This document shows, one piece after another, positions 1 to 7,163 of a DNA stretch of 14,361 nt (the first letter of the stretch is position 1; each line of letters begins with the position of its first letter). The DNA is from Rhodospirillaceae bacterium (GTDB lineage: Bacteria; Pseudomonadota; Alphaproteobacteria; Rhodospirillales_A; Casp-alpha2): NCBI GenBank assembly GCA_003488105.1, contig DNMS01000027.1, positions 1 through 14,361 on the forward strand, given 5' to 3'. The notes under the pieces were generated by a model. The model saw nothing but the letters and a program-made list of their open reading frames with translations, was not told where the DNA came from and did not search any database. Position numbers and translations under genes: made by a program.

Positions 1-1641
1 GGCAAGACCGACCGCGAACGCTTCGTGGCCCTGGCCTTTTGCCGGGCGGACCTTCTTCTTGAACTGGACGGCGACTACAATATCGCCTTCGCCGCCGGGG
101 TGACCCCGGTACTGGGCGCCACGCCGGAAACCCTGTTGGGCTCGTCGTTCCTCGACTTTGTCGGTGACGAGCACAAGACCTATGCCCGCGATCTGCTGAC
201 CGGCGGCGGCCGCAACGGTCGCCTGGAGGACGTCGTTCTCGATCTGAAAAGCACCGCCGGAAAACGCATTCCCGTGGTGTTTTCAGGCTACCGCATGCCT
301 GATTTCGAGGATCATTATTTCCTGGCATTGAAGGTCGAGCCGGTGCGCAAGACCCATGTCCCGGCCGAGGATCTGATCGAGGACGAATGGTCCGGTGTGT
401 TGGAGCGCGAGTCCTTCACCCGCGCCGCGGTCGAACGCATTCAGGATTACGATCGCACGGGTGCCAGGGGGCAGCTCACGTTCGTGCGCCTGGACAACGT
501 CAAGTCCCTGACCGAAACCCTGGGCGCCAGCGAGAAGCGCAACCTGATGACCGCCGTCGGCAGCATCCTGAAAACCCATTCGCTGGGCGGCAGCACGGCG
601 GGCCAGTTGGATGCCGAGAACTTTGCCTATGTCCACGGCGGCGACGTCGACCCCGAGGATGTGAACATGAAGGTCGAGGAAGCCGCCCAGCAGCTTCTCG
701 GCGACAAGGCCGCCGAGTTCGGCGCCCGCTCCTCGACCCTGGACGCCGACGGGGCGGGGCTCAGCGAGGACCAGGTCGCCCGCGCCCTGGTCCATACCAT
801 GCAGCAGTTCTGCACCGGCAAGGCGCGGCTGCCGGTCGAAAAACTGTCCGACGCGCTCGACGACATGATGCAGGACACGGTGGAAACCGTGAGGTTCATC
901 AAGGAAACGACGGAACGTTGCGACTTTGATCTGGTGTTCATGCCGATCTGCGACCTGCGCCTGGGCCGGGTCCATCATTTCGAGGCCCTGTCCCGGTTCC
1001 GCGACCAGACCCGTGCCAAGACCACGTTCCAGATCATCACGCTGGCCGAACAGTTGGGCCTGATTGTCGATTTCGATTTTGCCGTGGTCCGTCAGGTCAT
1101 GGATATTCTGGGGCATATGGCGAAACGCGGGCCGCTGCCGCCGGTGGCAGTCAACCTGTCGTCGCTGTCGTTGGCGCAGCCGCAGTTCGTGCAGCGCCTG
1201 ATCCAGGTTCTCGAAAGCCGCCGCGACATGAACCGCCGGGTGATGTTCGAACTGACGGAATCGGCCGAGGCCGAGGACCTGGAAACCCTCAACAAGGTGA
1301 TCCAGGAAATCCGCTCGCGCGGGTTCGAATTCTGTCTTGATGATTTCGGCGCCGGGTCGGCCAGTTTCGATTACCTCAACGCCCTCGACGTCGACGTGGT
1401 CAAGTTCGATGGCCCCGTGGTGCGCCGGGCCTGTGCCTCGGACAAGGGCCGCGACATGCTGTCGTCGATGGCAAAGATGTGTTCTTCCGCGGGGGTTCAT
1501 ACGGTCGCGGAAATGGTCGAGGACCAGGATGCCGCCAACAAGCTGTTTTATTGCGGCATCGACTACGGCCAGGGCTGGCATTTCGGCAAGCCCAGCCCCG
1601 ATCCCTTCACCTTCGCCGATCGTTTCATCGGCGCCGACTGA
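1..1641 (+). CDS. PAS / degenerate GGDEF / EAL-domain c-di-GMP phosphodiesterase (5' partial)
   Basis: Probable cytoplasmic cyclic-di-GMP phosphodiesterase. The frame is open back to base 1, so the true start probably lies outside the window; the first internal start candidate is a GTG at 25 with no convincing ribosome site. Numbering from that GTG: a PAS-like sensor region covers about residues 8-105, and a degenerate GGDEF-like domain about 120-225, where the GGDEF signature is reduced to LDAENF (195-200), so cyclase activity is not expected. A complete EAL domain covers about 300-535. Its catalytic and metal-binding positions all look present: E320 (EAL), N377, E409 (ELTES), D439/D440 (DDFG), K460, E496 and Q516 (QGW). 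I infer an active phosphodiesterase under sensory control. It converges on the 79-aa gene, with a REP-like palindrome between them. Family call is firm; signal and output are unknown. Confidence 0.9.
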   Translation, partial: GKTDRERFVALAFCRADLLLELDGDYNIAFAAGVTPVLGATPETLLGSSFLDFVGDEHKTYARDLLTGGGRNGRLEDVVLDLKSTAGKRIPVVFSGYRMPDFEDHYFLALKVEPVRKTHVPAEDLIEDEWSGVLERESFTRAAVERIQDYDRTGARGQLTFVRLDNVKSLTETLGASEKRNLMTAVGSILKTHSLGGSTAGQLDAENFAYVHGGDVDPEDVNMKVEEAAQQLLGDKAAEFGARSSTLDADGAGLSEDQVARALVHTMQQFCTGKARLPVEKLSDALDDMMQDTVETVRFIKETTERCDFDLVFMPICDLRLGRVHHFEALSRFRDQTRAKTTFQIITLAEQLGLIVDFDFAVVRQVMDILGHMAKRGPLPPVAVNLSSLSLAQPQFVQRLIQVLESRRDMNRRVMFELTESAEAEDLETLNKVIQEIRSRGFEFCLDDFGAGSASFDYLNALDVDVVKFDGPVVRRACASDKGRDMLSSMAKMCSSAGVHTVAEMVEDQDAANKLFYCGIDYGQGWHFGKPSPDPFTFADRFIGAD

Positions 1642-1686
1642 ACGTTTCCGGGCGGACGCGACCCGCTGGCAGCGATGGCCCCACGC

Positions 1687-1744
1687 GTCATTCCCGCGAA
1701 AGCGGGAATCCAGAACGCTGGACCCCCGCTTTCGCGGGGGTGAC
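1687..1744. repeat. REP-like double palindrome between convergent genes
   Basis: The element starts with GTCA and ends with TGAC and is itself an imperfect palindrome built from two hairpins. The first, 1690-1709, has the form ATTCCC-N8-GGGAAT; the second, 1723-1740, is CCCCCGCTTTCGCGGGGG. CCAG (1710-1713) and CTGG (1718-1721) pair across the centre. Sequences of this type are common intergenic repeats in proteobacteria (the ATTCCC-N8-GGGAAT form is like the neisserial dRS3 repeat). Its place between two converging 3' ends fits a REP/BIME-like element and possible bidirectional transcription stop. No second copy was seen in the window. Confidence 0.75.
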
Positions 1745-1770
1745 GGACAGGGTGGCGTGATGTCGAATGA

Positions 1771-2010
1771 CTAGGACTTGCGGCCCTTGTAGGGGTTCTC
1801 GATGGCGTCGACGACGGATTGCAGGACCGCGCGGACCTGGGCCTCGTCGCAGCCCATGAGGATCGCGTCCTCGAAGGCGTCCTGGCAGTACTGGCGAATT
1901 TCCTCAAGGTTCTCGTTCAGGACCTTAAGCTTTTCCTCGCAGGACACCAATTCACCGTCCGGCTGACGCCAGGTGATATCCGATCCGATGGGTGAACGTA
2001 AGTTGCTCAT
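1771..2010 (-). CDS. Conserved small hypothetical protein (79 aa)
   Basis: A short soluble protein of unknown function. It has no signal peptide or membrane segment. The core (residues 23-75) reads as two or three amphipathic helices containing VSCEEKLKVLNENLEEIRQ and an EDAILMGCDEAQVR stretch, then a terminal NPY motif. I recall this pattern from small unannotated proteins in alpha- and betaproteobacteria, but I know no function. Three cysteines (C24, C42, C54) are present. They are not spaced as an obvious zinc ribbon or CXXC redox site. The ATG at 2010 is preceded by only a weak GGAC-type ribosome site. The next gene on the same strand, the cNMP/TPR protein, ends 119 bp upstream, so co-transcription is possible but unproven. 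Coding character and conservation are more certain than role. Confidence 0.75.
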   Translation of the reverse strand: MSNLRSPIGSDITWRQPDGELVSCEEKLKVLNENLEEIRQYCQDAFEDAILMGCDEAQVRAVLQSVVDAIENPYKGRKS

Positions 2011-2129
2011 GGGTCCGTCCGCGGTCCTTGGGCTATCGCGCTGCGCCGGTCCGATGGCCTGGACGCGGCGCTGAGCCCTAAATGTAATATCTTCGCCGCC
2101 GGGTGCAAGTCTCCTTGGAGGAGTGGAGT

Positions 2130-4043
2130 TCAGGCTCCGGCGGCCCGGCTCTTGAAACCACGGTCGTCATCGTCGTCCTTGGGGGCGTCATAGACGGACA
2201 TGTCGCCTTCTTCCTCGTCGTCCTCTTCCTCAAGGTCCGATGTCTCCGCCAGATGCGGGGCGTAATCCTTGGGCTCCCACGGCAAGGGTGGCGGCGACTT
2301 GGGCCGGGCGATATCCATCAGGCGCTCGACACGTGACAGGTTCTTTTCCGTGATCATGGTCAGGCGGTGGGCGCCGCGCGCCTCGTACACGCCCTTGGCC
2401 AGGGAAAAGGCCTCGCGGGCGGCCTCAAGCTGACCCGGATCGTGGGTCAGCTTGGACAGCATGAACAGGGCCGAGCCCAGGTTGTTCTGGGTCGCTGCCC
2501 ACAGCAGCGGATGATCCAGCTTGTGGCGGACTTCCAGGGCGCCGGAGCACGCCTCGATGGCCTTTTCGAACAGTTCCACCGATTTCAACTGCTCGCCCAG
2601 GATCGCCGCCGCCTGACCGATGTTGTTCATGACTTCGGCCCAGCGCATGGGATGGTCGATCCGGTTGAAGACCTGCAAGGCGGCCTGATAGTGATTCAGG
2701 GCCTGTTTCAACAGGTCCTGGTCGCCTTCCTGGGCATCGATGCGGTAGCAGATTTGCCCCATCCGATTCTGCAGCGCCGCCCATTCCTTGGGATAGGTGT
2801 CGCGGGTGAATTGTTCGGCCGCCGCTTCCAGAAGCGCCATCGCCTGGGCCATCGGTCCGGCCGCCTTGTGTTCGTCGTCGGCCGCCATCTCCAGGGTTTC
2901 CCATTCGGGGGCCAGGGTCGGCAGAATCGCGCCGAGCGCGCGTTGCGCCACGGCACGGTCGAAGGCGTCGGCGTCATCCTTCAGGAAGGCGATGGCCTGA
3001 CCGTAGATGTCGGCGGCCATGCGATAACCCTCAAGCTGTCCGGCCGGGCCCGACTGAAGCGTCAGCAGGTTGGCGAAAAATAGCCGGGCGATGGCACGGT
3101 CGCGGTCCGTGATGTCCGGTGCCGTGCCCAGGGCTTCGATGGCCGGGGCCGCGCGTTCCATGGCCTGGGGCAGAACATTGGCGAGGCGACTCTTCTTGAC
3201 CTCGGTCAGCGGGATTGTCGCGGTCAGGGCGACGGCTGTCGCCAGGGCCGTCAGGGCGGGGTCCGGCTGGGCCGGCAGCACCAGCGCCTGGGCCGCATGG
3301 AACATCCCGGGCGGGTCCTCGTTCTGGATGCCCAAGGGCAGGAACCGCAGGGTCAGGCGCTTGCCGGCGGCATCCAACTCGAAGCAGATCAGGACGTCCG
3401 CCTCGACCTGTGCCAGGGCCTGGCGCGCCGCCCAATGCAGGCGGTTCGCGCGATCTTGGGGTTCCGTGTCCTCAGGAAGAGTGAGGGGTTTCTTCAGGGG
3501 TCGGGCACGTACGCCCTCCAGTTCGGCGAAGGCGTCGAGAATCAGGGTTTCAGGGTCCGACGCGGTGTCGCTATCGGCGTTGAAACCTTCCGTGGCCTGG
3601 CCTTCGGAGGGCAGGGCCGCAACGCGGACCTCGATGCGGGTCGGGTCGGCGGGCTGGCTCGCCTCCTTGATCTGGCGGAACCAGCCGAACAGGGAAAACC
3701 GGCGGCGGGGGGCGCCGCTGTCATGTGCGGCAAGGGGGGCGAGCAGGCGGGCCAGTAGGCCAGGCCCCTGAACCGGCGCTTTGACCAGGGCCAGGGCTTG
3801 CTGGTCAAGCGGGCGCAGGGTTACCGTGCCGGCGGCGATCGCTGTCGATTTGTGGCGGCCGTGCGCGACATCCGCGTCGCCCAGGGTCTTGCCCGGGCCG
3901 AGAATGCCCAGATGCTTTTCCTTGCCGTCGACCTCGGTCATCAGTTCGACCTTGCCGGCGATGATGGTGAAGGCACGGGTCGCCGGATCCCCCTCACGGA
4001 AGATGATGTCCTTGTCGCGGAATTGTTGTTTCCTGCTGCTCAC
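2130..4043 (-). CDS. cNMP-binding-like domain protein with C-terminal TPR repeats and acidic tail
   Basis: A 637-aa predicted cytoplasmic protein. Residues 8-85 form a cyclic-nucleotide-binding-like beta-roll (FREGDPATRAFTIIAGKVEL, then GPGKTLGDADVA). The phosphate-binding cassette is altered: the usual Gly-Glu is G55-D56, and the conserved Arg before Ser/Thr-Ala appears as K65, so ligand binding may be weakened or changed. A linker of no recognised fold covers about 90-310, and a TPR-like helical array about 315-575, with repeats of the WA..QN.(L/I/M)G type at 421-429, 468-476 and 515-523. The tail (600-628) is strongly acidic, with runs of Asp and Glu. The start is GTG at 4043 with AAGG about 5 nt upstream; no ATG fits the domain start better. 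It has no DNA-binding HTH, so it is not a CRP/FNR regulator. A scaffold or sensor role is inferred only. Confidence 0.82.
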   Translation of the reverse strand: MSSRKQQFRDKDIIFREGDPATRAFTIIAGKVELMTEVDGKEKHLGILGPGKTLGDADVAHGRHKSTAIAAGTVTLRPLDQQALALVKAPVQGPGLLARLLAPLAAHDSGAPRRRFSLFGWFRQIKEASQPADPTRIEVRVAALPSEGQATEGFNADSDTASDPETLILDAFAELEGVRARPLKKPLTLPEDTEPQDRANRLHWAARQALAQVEADVLICFELDAAGKRLTLRFLPLGIQNEDPPGMFHAAQALVLPAQPDPALTALATAVALTATIPLTEVKKSRLANVLPQAMERAAPAIEALGTAPDITDRDRAIARLFFANLLTLQSGPAGQLEGYRMAADIYGQAIAFLKDDADAFDRAVAQRALGAILPTLAPEWETLEMAADDEHKAAGPMAQAMALLEAAAEQFTRDTYPKEWAALQNRMGQICYRIDAQEGDQDLLKQALNHYQAALQVFNRIDHPMRWAEVMNNIGQAAAILGEQLKSVELFEKAIEACSGALEVRHKLDHPLLWAATQNNLGSALFMLSKLTHDPGQLEAAREAFSLAKGVYEARGAHRLTMITEKNLSRVERLMDIARPKSPPPLPWEPKDYAPHLAETSDLEEEDDEEEGDMSVYDAPKDDDDDRGFKSRAAGA

Positions 4044-4155
4044 GGACCTTGCCTGCTTGTTGAACGCTATCCGTCAATGCGCCGGTTGTTCGATCCAATC
4101 GGTGCCTGCCGCGGCGCTGGACGATTGCCGCCCCGTCCATTAAACAGAAAGAAGG

Positions 4156-4170
4156 TTTACCCTTGTTTAA
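4156..4170 (+). promoter_or_regulatory. Possible CtrA-like site upstream of the pagL-type gene
   Basis: TTTA-N7-TTAA, one mismatch from the alphaproteobacterial CtrA consensus TTAA-N7-TTAA. It lies in the 223-bp gap between two divergent genes, about 100 bp before the TTG start at 4267. Another TTAA lies at 4140-4143. A 15-bp spaced TTGTTT (4163-4168) and CATTAT (4184-4189) could be a poor sigma-70 promoter overlapping it. Such short AT-rich matches occur by chance, so this is only a hint. Confidence 0.2.
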
Positions 4171-4266
4171 GGCCGATCTGCTTCATTATCGCGGTCGAAT
4201 TCAGGGATATGGCCGGGGACAGGGAAATGTCGAAATCGGCGTCCTGTGAGCGAGTGAGGGGCTGTT

Positions 4267-5115
4267 TTGTATAATAAGTTCAAGGGATTGTGCTGGGGCC
4301 TGGGGCTCTGCATGGTGGCTGTGTCCGGTGCCCAGGCGGATAGTGCGTCGACCGGATACGACATCCGAATTCTGATGGGCAAGGCCCATCCCTTCGCCGC
4401 TCGTCCGGCCAAAGAGTGGGACCAAGCTCGGCCGGGACAGCCTGCCGCAGGGCGCGTGGCCCAGCCGGTTTATGCCCCCATGCCGGCGCGCCCCGCCCCT
4501 CGGCCCCAGGTCCGCCCGGTTCCGGCCTCCGCGCCGGCGCCTCAGCCGCAGGCCGAACCGATGACGCGGGTGTCGTCGAAAACGGGGCCGCTGTGGCCCG
4601 GCGGTACGGAACGGGGAGCCCGCGCCAGTTCGCGCGGCAAACCGCTCGGCGGCATTATTTCCGAAATTTCCATCGGCGCCCTGATTCACGACGATGGGCC
4701 GTTTTCCAACTCCAAGGAAGACGGCTACGACGGGCATATTGAAATCCGCTTCGCTTCGCCGAAATTCCTCGACCTGATCTGGAGCCCGGAGCCCCACATC
4801 GGCGCCAACATCAATTCCGAAGGCGACACCAGCCAGGTGTTCGTGGGGCTCAGCTATGAATGGAACCTGTGGAAGGGGCTGTTCGCCGGGCTCAGCGTCG
4901 GCGGCGCCTATCACGACGGCGAAACGGATTCAGGGGCGGCCGACAAGAAGGACCTGGGCTGTCATCTGTTGTTTCGGGAATCGTTCACCCTCGGCTGGCA
5001 GCTGACCGAGCATCACAAGATCGCGGCCATCTTCGACCATATCTCGAACGCCAAGATCTGTGATTACAACGAAGGCCTGGAAAACATCGGCCTGCGTTAC
5101 AGCTACCGCTTCTAG
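4267..5115 (+). CDS. pagL: PagL-type lipid A 3-O-deacylase (outer membrane)
   Basis: A 282-aa outer-membrane acyloxyacyl hydrolase of the PagL family, which removes the 3-O-linked acyl chain from lipid A. Residues 1-24 are a signal peptide ending AQA|DS. Residues 60-100 form a Pro/Ala-rich linker, unusual for a family that normally goes directly into an eight-stranded barrel. The barrel covers about 128-282 and ends in YRF, with the terminal aromatic typical of outer-membrane proteins. The catalytic triad is readable: H258, S260 and E272 in HISNAKICDYNEGLEN, with the same H-x-S spacing and 14-residue His-to-Glu distance as Pseudomonas PagL (H126/S128/E140). The start is TTG at 4267, chosen because GAGGGG sits 5 nt upstream and because the next Met (residue 16) would destroy the signal peptide. 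It converges on the glycosyltransferase gene with 8 bp between stops. The gene symbol is by family. Confidence 0.88.
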   Translation: MYNKFKGLCWGLGLCMVAVSGAQADSASTGYDIRILMGKAHPFAARPAKEWDQARPGQPAAGRVAQPVYAPMPARPAPRPQVRPVPASAPAPQPQAEPMTRVSSKTGPLWPGGTERGARASSRGKPLGGIISEISIGALIHDDGPFSNSKEDGYDGHIEIRFASPKFLDLIWSPEPHIGANINSEGDTSQVFVGLSYEWNLWKGLFAGLSVGGAYHDGETDSGAADKKDLGCHLLFRESFTLGWQLTEHHKIAAIFDHISNAKICDYNEGLENIGLRYSYRF

Positions 5116-5123
5116 AACCGAAT

Positions 5124-6578
5124 TCAGGCCCCGTTGCCGCGCCGCACCCGGGCCCGCAGGTCGCGCCGGGTCTGGTCCAGCAATGCCGACCAGTCGCCCC
5201 GCCGTTCCGTGCGCAGGATGCGCATGGTCGGATACCAGGGCGTGGTATCGCCCGAGGTGCCCCAACGCCAATCGGGCGAGGCCGGAGCGATCAGCCAGGT
5301 TTCCTTGCCCAGCGCACCGGCCAGATGGGCGACGGCGCCATCGACGGCGATCACCACATCCATCTGATCGATATAGGCCGCTAGGCCAGCCAGCCCGCCG
5401 GCCCGCCGCGCCACGTCAATGATCAGGGCGTCCGATCCCTGTGCCTTCAAATCCCCCGCCGCCGGTCCCGTCTGCAGGCCGAACAACGTGACTCCGGCCA
5501 GGCCGGCCAGGTCGAGGAACGGGCGCAGACCCGGTGTCGGCGTGACATGGGCCGGCGTCCGCTCGTCCTCCCAGGCGATCCCGATCTTCAGGAAGTCGCC
5601 GCCCGGGGGCAGGCGAAAGGCCCCGGGATCGGGCGGGGTGATGTAGGGGGTCGCGGCCGGCACCTTGGCGGCGGTCGTCTTGAAGATGGCGGCAAGCGAC
5701 AGCAGCGGCGCATGCAGATCGAATTTCGGCAGGGCGGCGCCCTGGATCACCAACTTGTCGACGCCGGGCACGGTGGCCAGCAGATCAGCCAGCGCGGCGG
5801 GCGCTTCGAGAACGACATTGGCGCCCTGGGCCTTGATCATGGGAATGTAGCGGGCGAACTGGATGATGTCGCCCGGTGTGCCTTCGCAGGGCACCAGCAC
5901 GATCTTGCCCTTGACCTTGGCGCCGGTCCAGCGCGGCGTGTCCATGCCGCGCAATTGGAAGCGACGCATCCGGAAACGGGCTTCCAGGTCCTTGAAGCCT
6001 GCGGCATATTCGCCTGCCAGCAACAGTGACCGTCCGCGGTCGAGCAGGCTTGGGATATGGTCCGGGTTGTGGTCGAGGGCGCGTTCGAAACAGTCGAGAG
6101 ACTGATCGCGGCGGCCAAGGTCGCGCAGCGCCACGCCCAGGTTGTGCAGGGTGTCGGAATTTTTCGGGTCCAGATGCACGGCCTGTTGGTGGCTGGCCAC
6201 CGCGGCCTCGAACCGGCCCAGGTCACGCAGCACGTTGCCCAGGTTGGAATGGGATGTCGCGTTGCGCGGCTTCAGCGCGATGGCCCGCCGATAGCAGGCG
6301 ACGGCCGCTTCCGGCCGGCCGGTGGCGCGCAGCACCACACCCAGGTTGTTGTAGGCCTCGGCCAGATTGGGGTTGAGGGCGAGGGCCCGGGTGTAATCGG
6401 GGATCGCCTCTTCCAGGCGGCCGTTCCGTTGATGGTCGGAGCCGATGGCGAACAGGCGCGCGGCTTCGCGGTCGCGCAGGGCCGTGCGTTCTTCTTCCGG
6501 AAGAGACTCCCATGCGGCGCGGGCGTCATTGACGTCCACCGGGGATTGATCCGGGCTGGCGCGGTCGTCGGCGGCCAT
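5124..6578 (-). CDS. TPR-containing glycosyltransferase (GT9/GT41-like fold)
   Basis: A 484-aa cytoplasmic protein with TPR repeats at about residues 43-205 (for example EAYNNLGVVLRATGRPEAAV and SHSNLGNVLRDLGRFEAAV, four to five units) and a GT-B-type C-terminal domain at 220-470. Family landmarks are GDIIQFARYIPMI (236-248), VDGAVAHLAGALGK (412-425), WRWG (437-440) and PWYP (447-450). These match the TPR plus ADP-heptosyltransferase-like proteins common in alphaproteobacteria. Differences are visible: the usual Thr after VD is Gly (G414), and the GLVWAG-type motif is GIAWEDE (333-339), so donor specificity may differ. The ATG start at 6578 has GGAGGAC 5 nt upstream. Acceptor and sugar are not predictable; protein or envelope-glycan glycosylation are the usual suggestions for such genes. 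The convergent neighbour is a lipid A enzyme, but no functional link is shown. Confidence 0.85.
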   Translation of the reverse strand: MAADDRASPDQSPVDVNDARAAWESLPEEERTALRDREAARLFAIGSDHQRNGRLEEAIPDYTRALALNPNLAEAYNNLGVVLRATGRPEAAVACYRRAIALKPRNATSHSNLGNVLRDLGRFEAAVASHQQAVHLDPKNSDTLHNLGVALRDLGRRDQSLDCFERALDHNPDHIPSLLDRGRSLLLAGEYAAGFKDLEARFRMRRFQLRGMDTPRWTGAKVKGKIVLVPCEGTPGDIIQFARYIPMIKAQGANVVLEAPAALADLLATVPGVDKLVIQGAALPKFDLHAPLLSLAAIFKTTAAKVPAATPYITPPDPGAFRLPPGGDFLKIGIAWEDERTPAHVTPTPGLRPFLDLAGLAGVTLFGLQTGPAAGDLKAQGSDALIIDVARRAGGLAGLAAYIDQMDVVIAVDGAVAHLAGALGKETWLIAPASPDWRWGTSGDTTPWYPTMRILRTERRGDWSALLDQTRRDLRARVRRGNGA

Positions 6579-6738
6579 CAGTCCTCCACGATATCAGCGG
6601 CCCCTTGTCCGCTGTCGCTAGTGTTCATCCGATCCGCCATAGCCCCGTTTCGGTGATCTTCAGGCAGGTCGGAGAAGTGATCTGTAACCACGCTCCCCTC
6701 GCGCGCACATATTGAAGTGTCCACAACGGAACCGCAAG

Positions 6739-6755
6739 CCTCGTAACCTACGAGG
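6739..6755. other. Perfect 7-bp hairpin in the intergenic region
   Basis: CCTCGTA-ACC-TACGAGG is a perfect inverted repeat with a 3-nt loop in the 221-bp gap between the 3' end of the arsC-like gene (6800) and the 5' end of the glycosyltransferase gene (6578). It has no T-run on either side, so it is a poor intrinsic terminator. It could be an operator or a weak stop for minus-strand transcription. No protein-coding content was seen in 6579-6799. Confidence 0.35.
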
Positions 6756-6799
6756 ATTACAATAAAACTCGGCGGTTCGGGTGGCCTGTCAGGTCCGTG

Positions 6800-7138
6800 T
6801 CAGATAAGTGCCAGAACGTTTTCCGGTGGCCGCCCGAGAACCGCCTTGGCCCCCTTCACAACGATCGGCCGTTCAATGCACCGGGGATTGGCGATCATGC
6901 CCTTGATCAGCGTGTCTTCGTCCATGTCCTTGGCGAGGCCGGCCTCCTTGGCCTCGGCCTGGCGCAGGATGTCGGCGGCTTTCAGGCCGAGTTTGCGCAG
7001 CAGGTCCTTCATCTCGTCCACCGTGGGCGGGGTGTCCAGGTACAGCACGATGTCCGGTGCGACGCCGTTGTCTTCCAGCAATTGCAGAGTCTGGCGCGAT
7101 TTGCTGCACTTCGGGTTGTGATAGATGGTGATGCCCAT
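6800..7138 (-). CDS. arsC: ArsC-type arsenate reductase (glutaredoxin-linked)
   Basis: A 112-aa thioredoxin-fold reductase of the ArsC/YffB family, which in characterised members reduces arsenate to arsenite with glutathione and glutaredoxin. The N-terminal active site is NPKCSKSR, with nucleophile C11 and R15. The arginines that hold arsenate in the plasmid R773 enzyme (R60, R94, R107) have counterparts at R59 (ILRQAE), R90 (ERPIV) and R103 (GRPPE). Length is normal for the family. The ATG at 7138 is preceded by AAGGACC. It lies 25 bp downstream of the mscS-type gene on the same strand, so the two are probably one transcript. No ArsR, ArsB or Acr3 gene is nearby, so a dedicated arsenic-resistance operon is not supported. 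A Spx-like or general redox role is possible. The reaction is inferred from motif conservation. Confidence 0.9.
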   Translation of the reverse strand: MGITIYHNPKCSKSRQTLQLLEDNGVAPDIVLYLDTPPTVDEMKDLLRKLGLKAADILRQAEAKEAGLAKDMDEDTLIKGMIANPRCIERPIVVKGAKAVLGRPPENVLALI

Positions 7139-7163
7139 GGCTTGGGGTCCTTACCTTTCTCGC

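Noticed and set aside
283..1581. Long open frame on the minus strand opposite the EAL gene (432 codons)
   Set aside because: It is antisense to a well-recognised domain protein, has His/Gln/Arg-rich composition typical of high-GC shadow frames, and shows no family motif.
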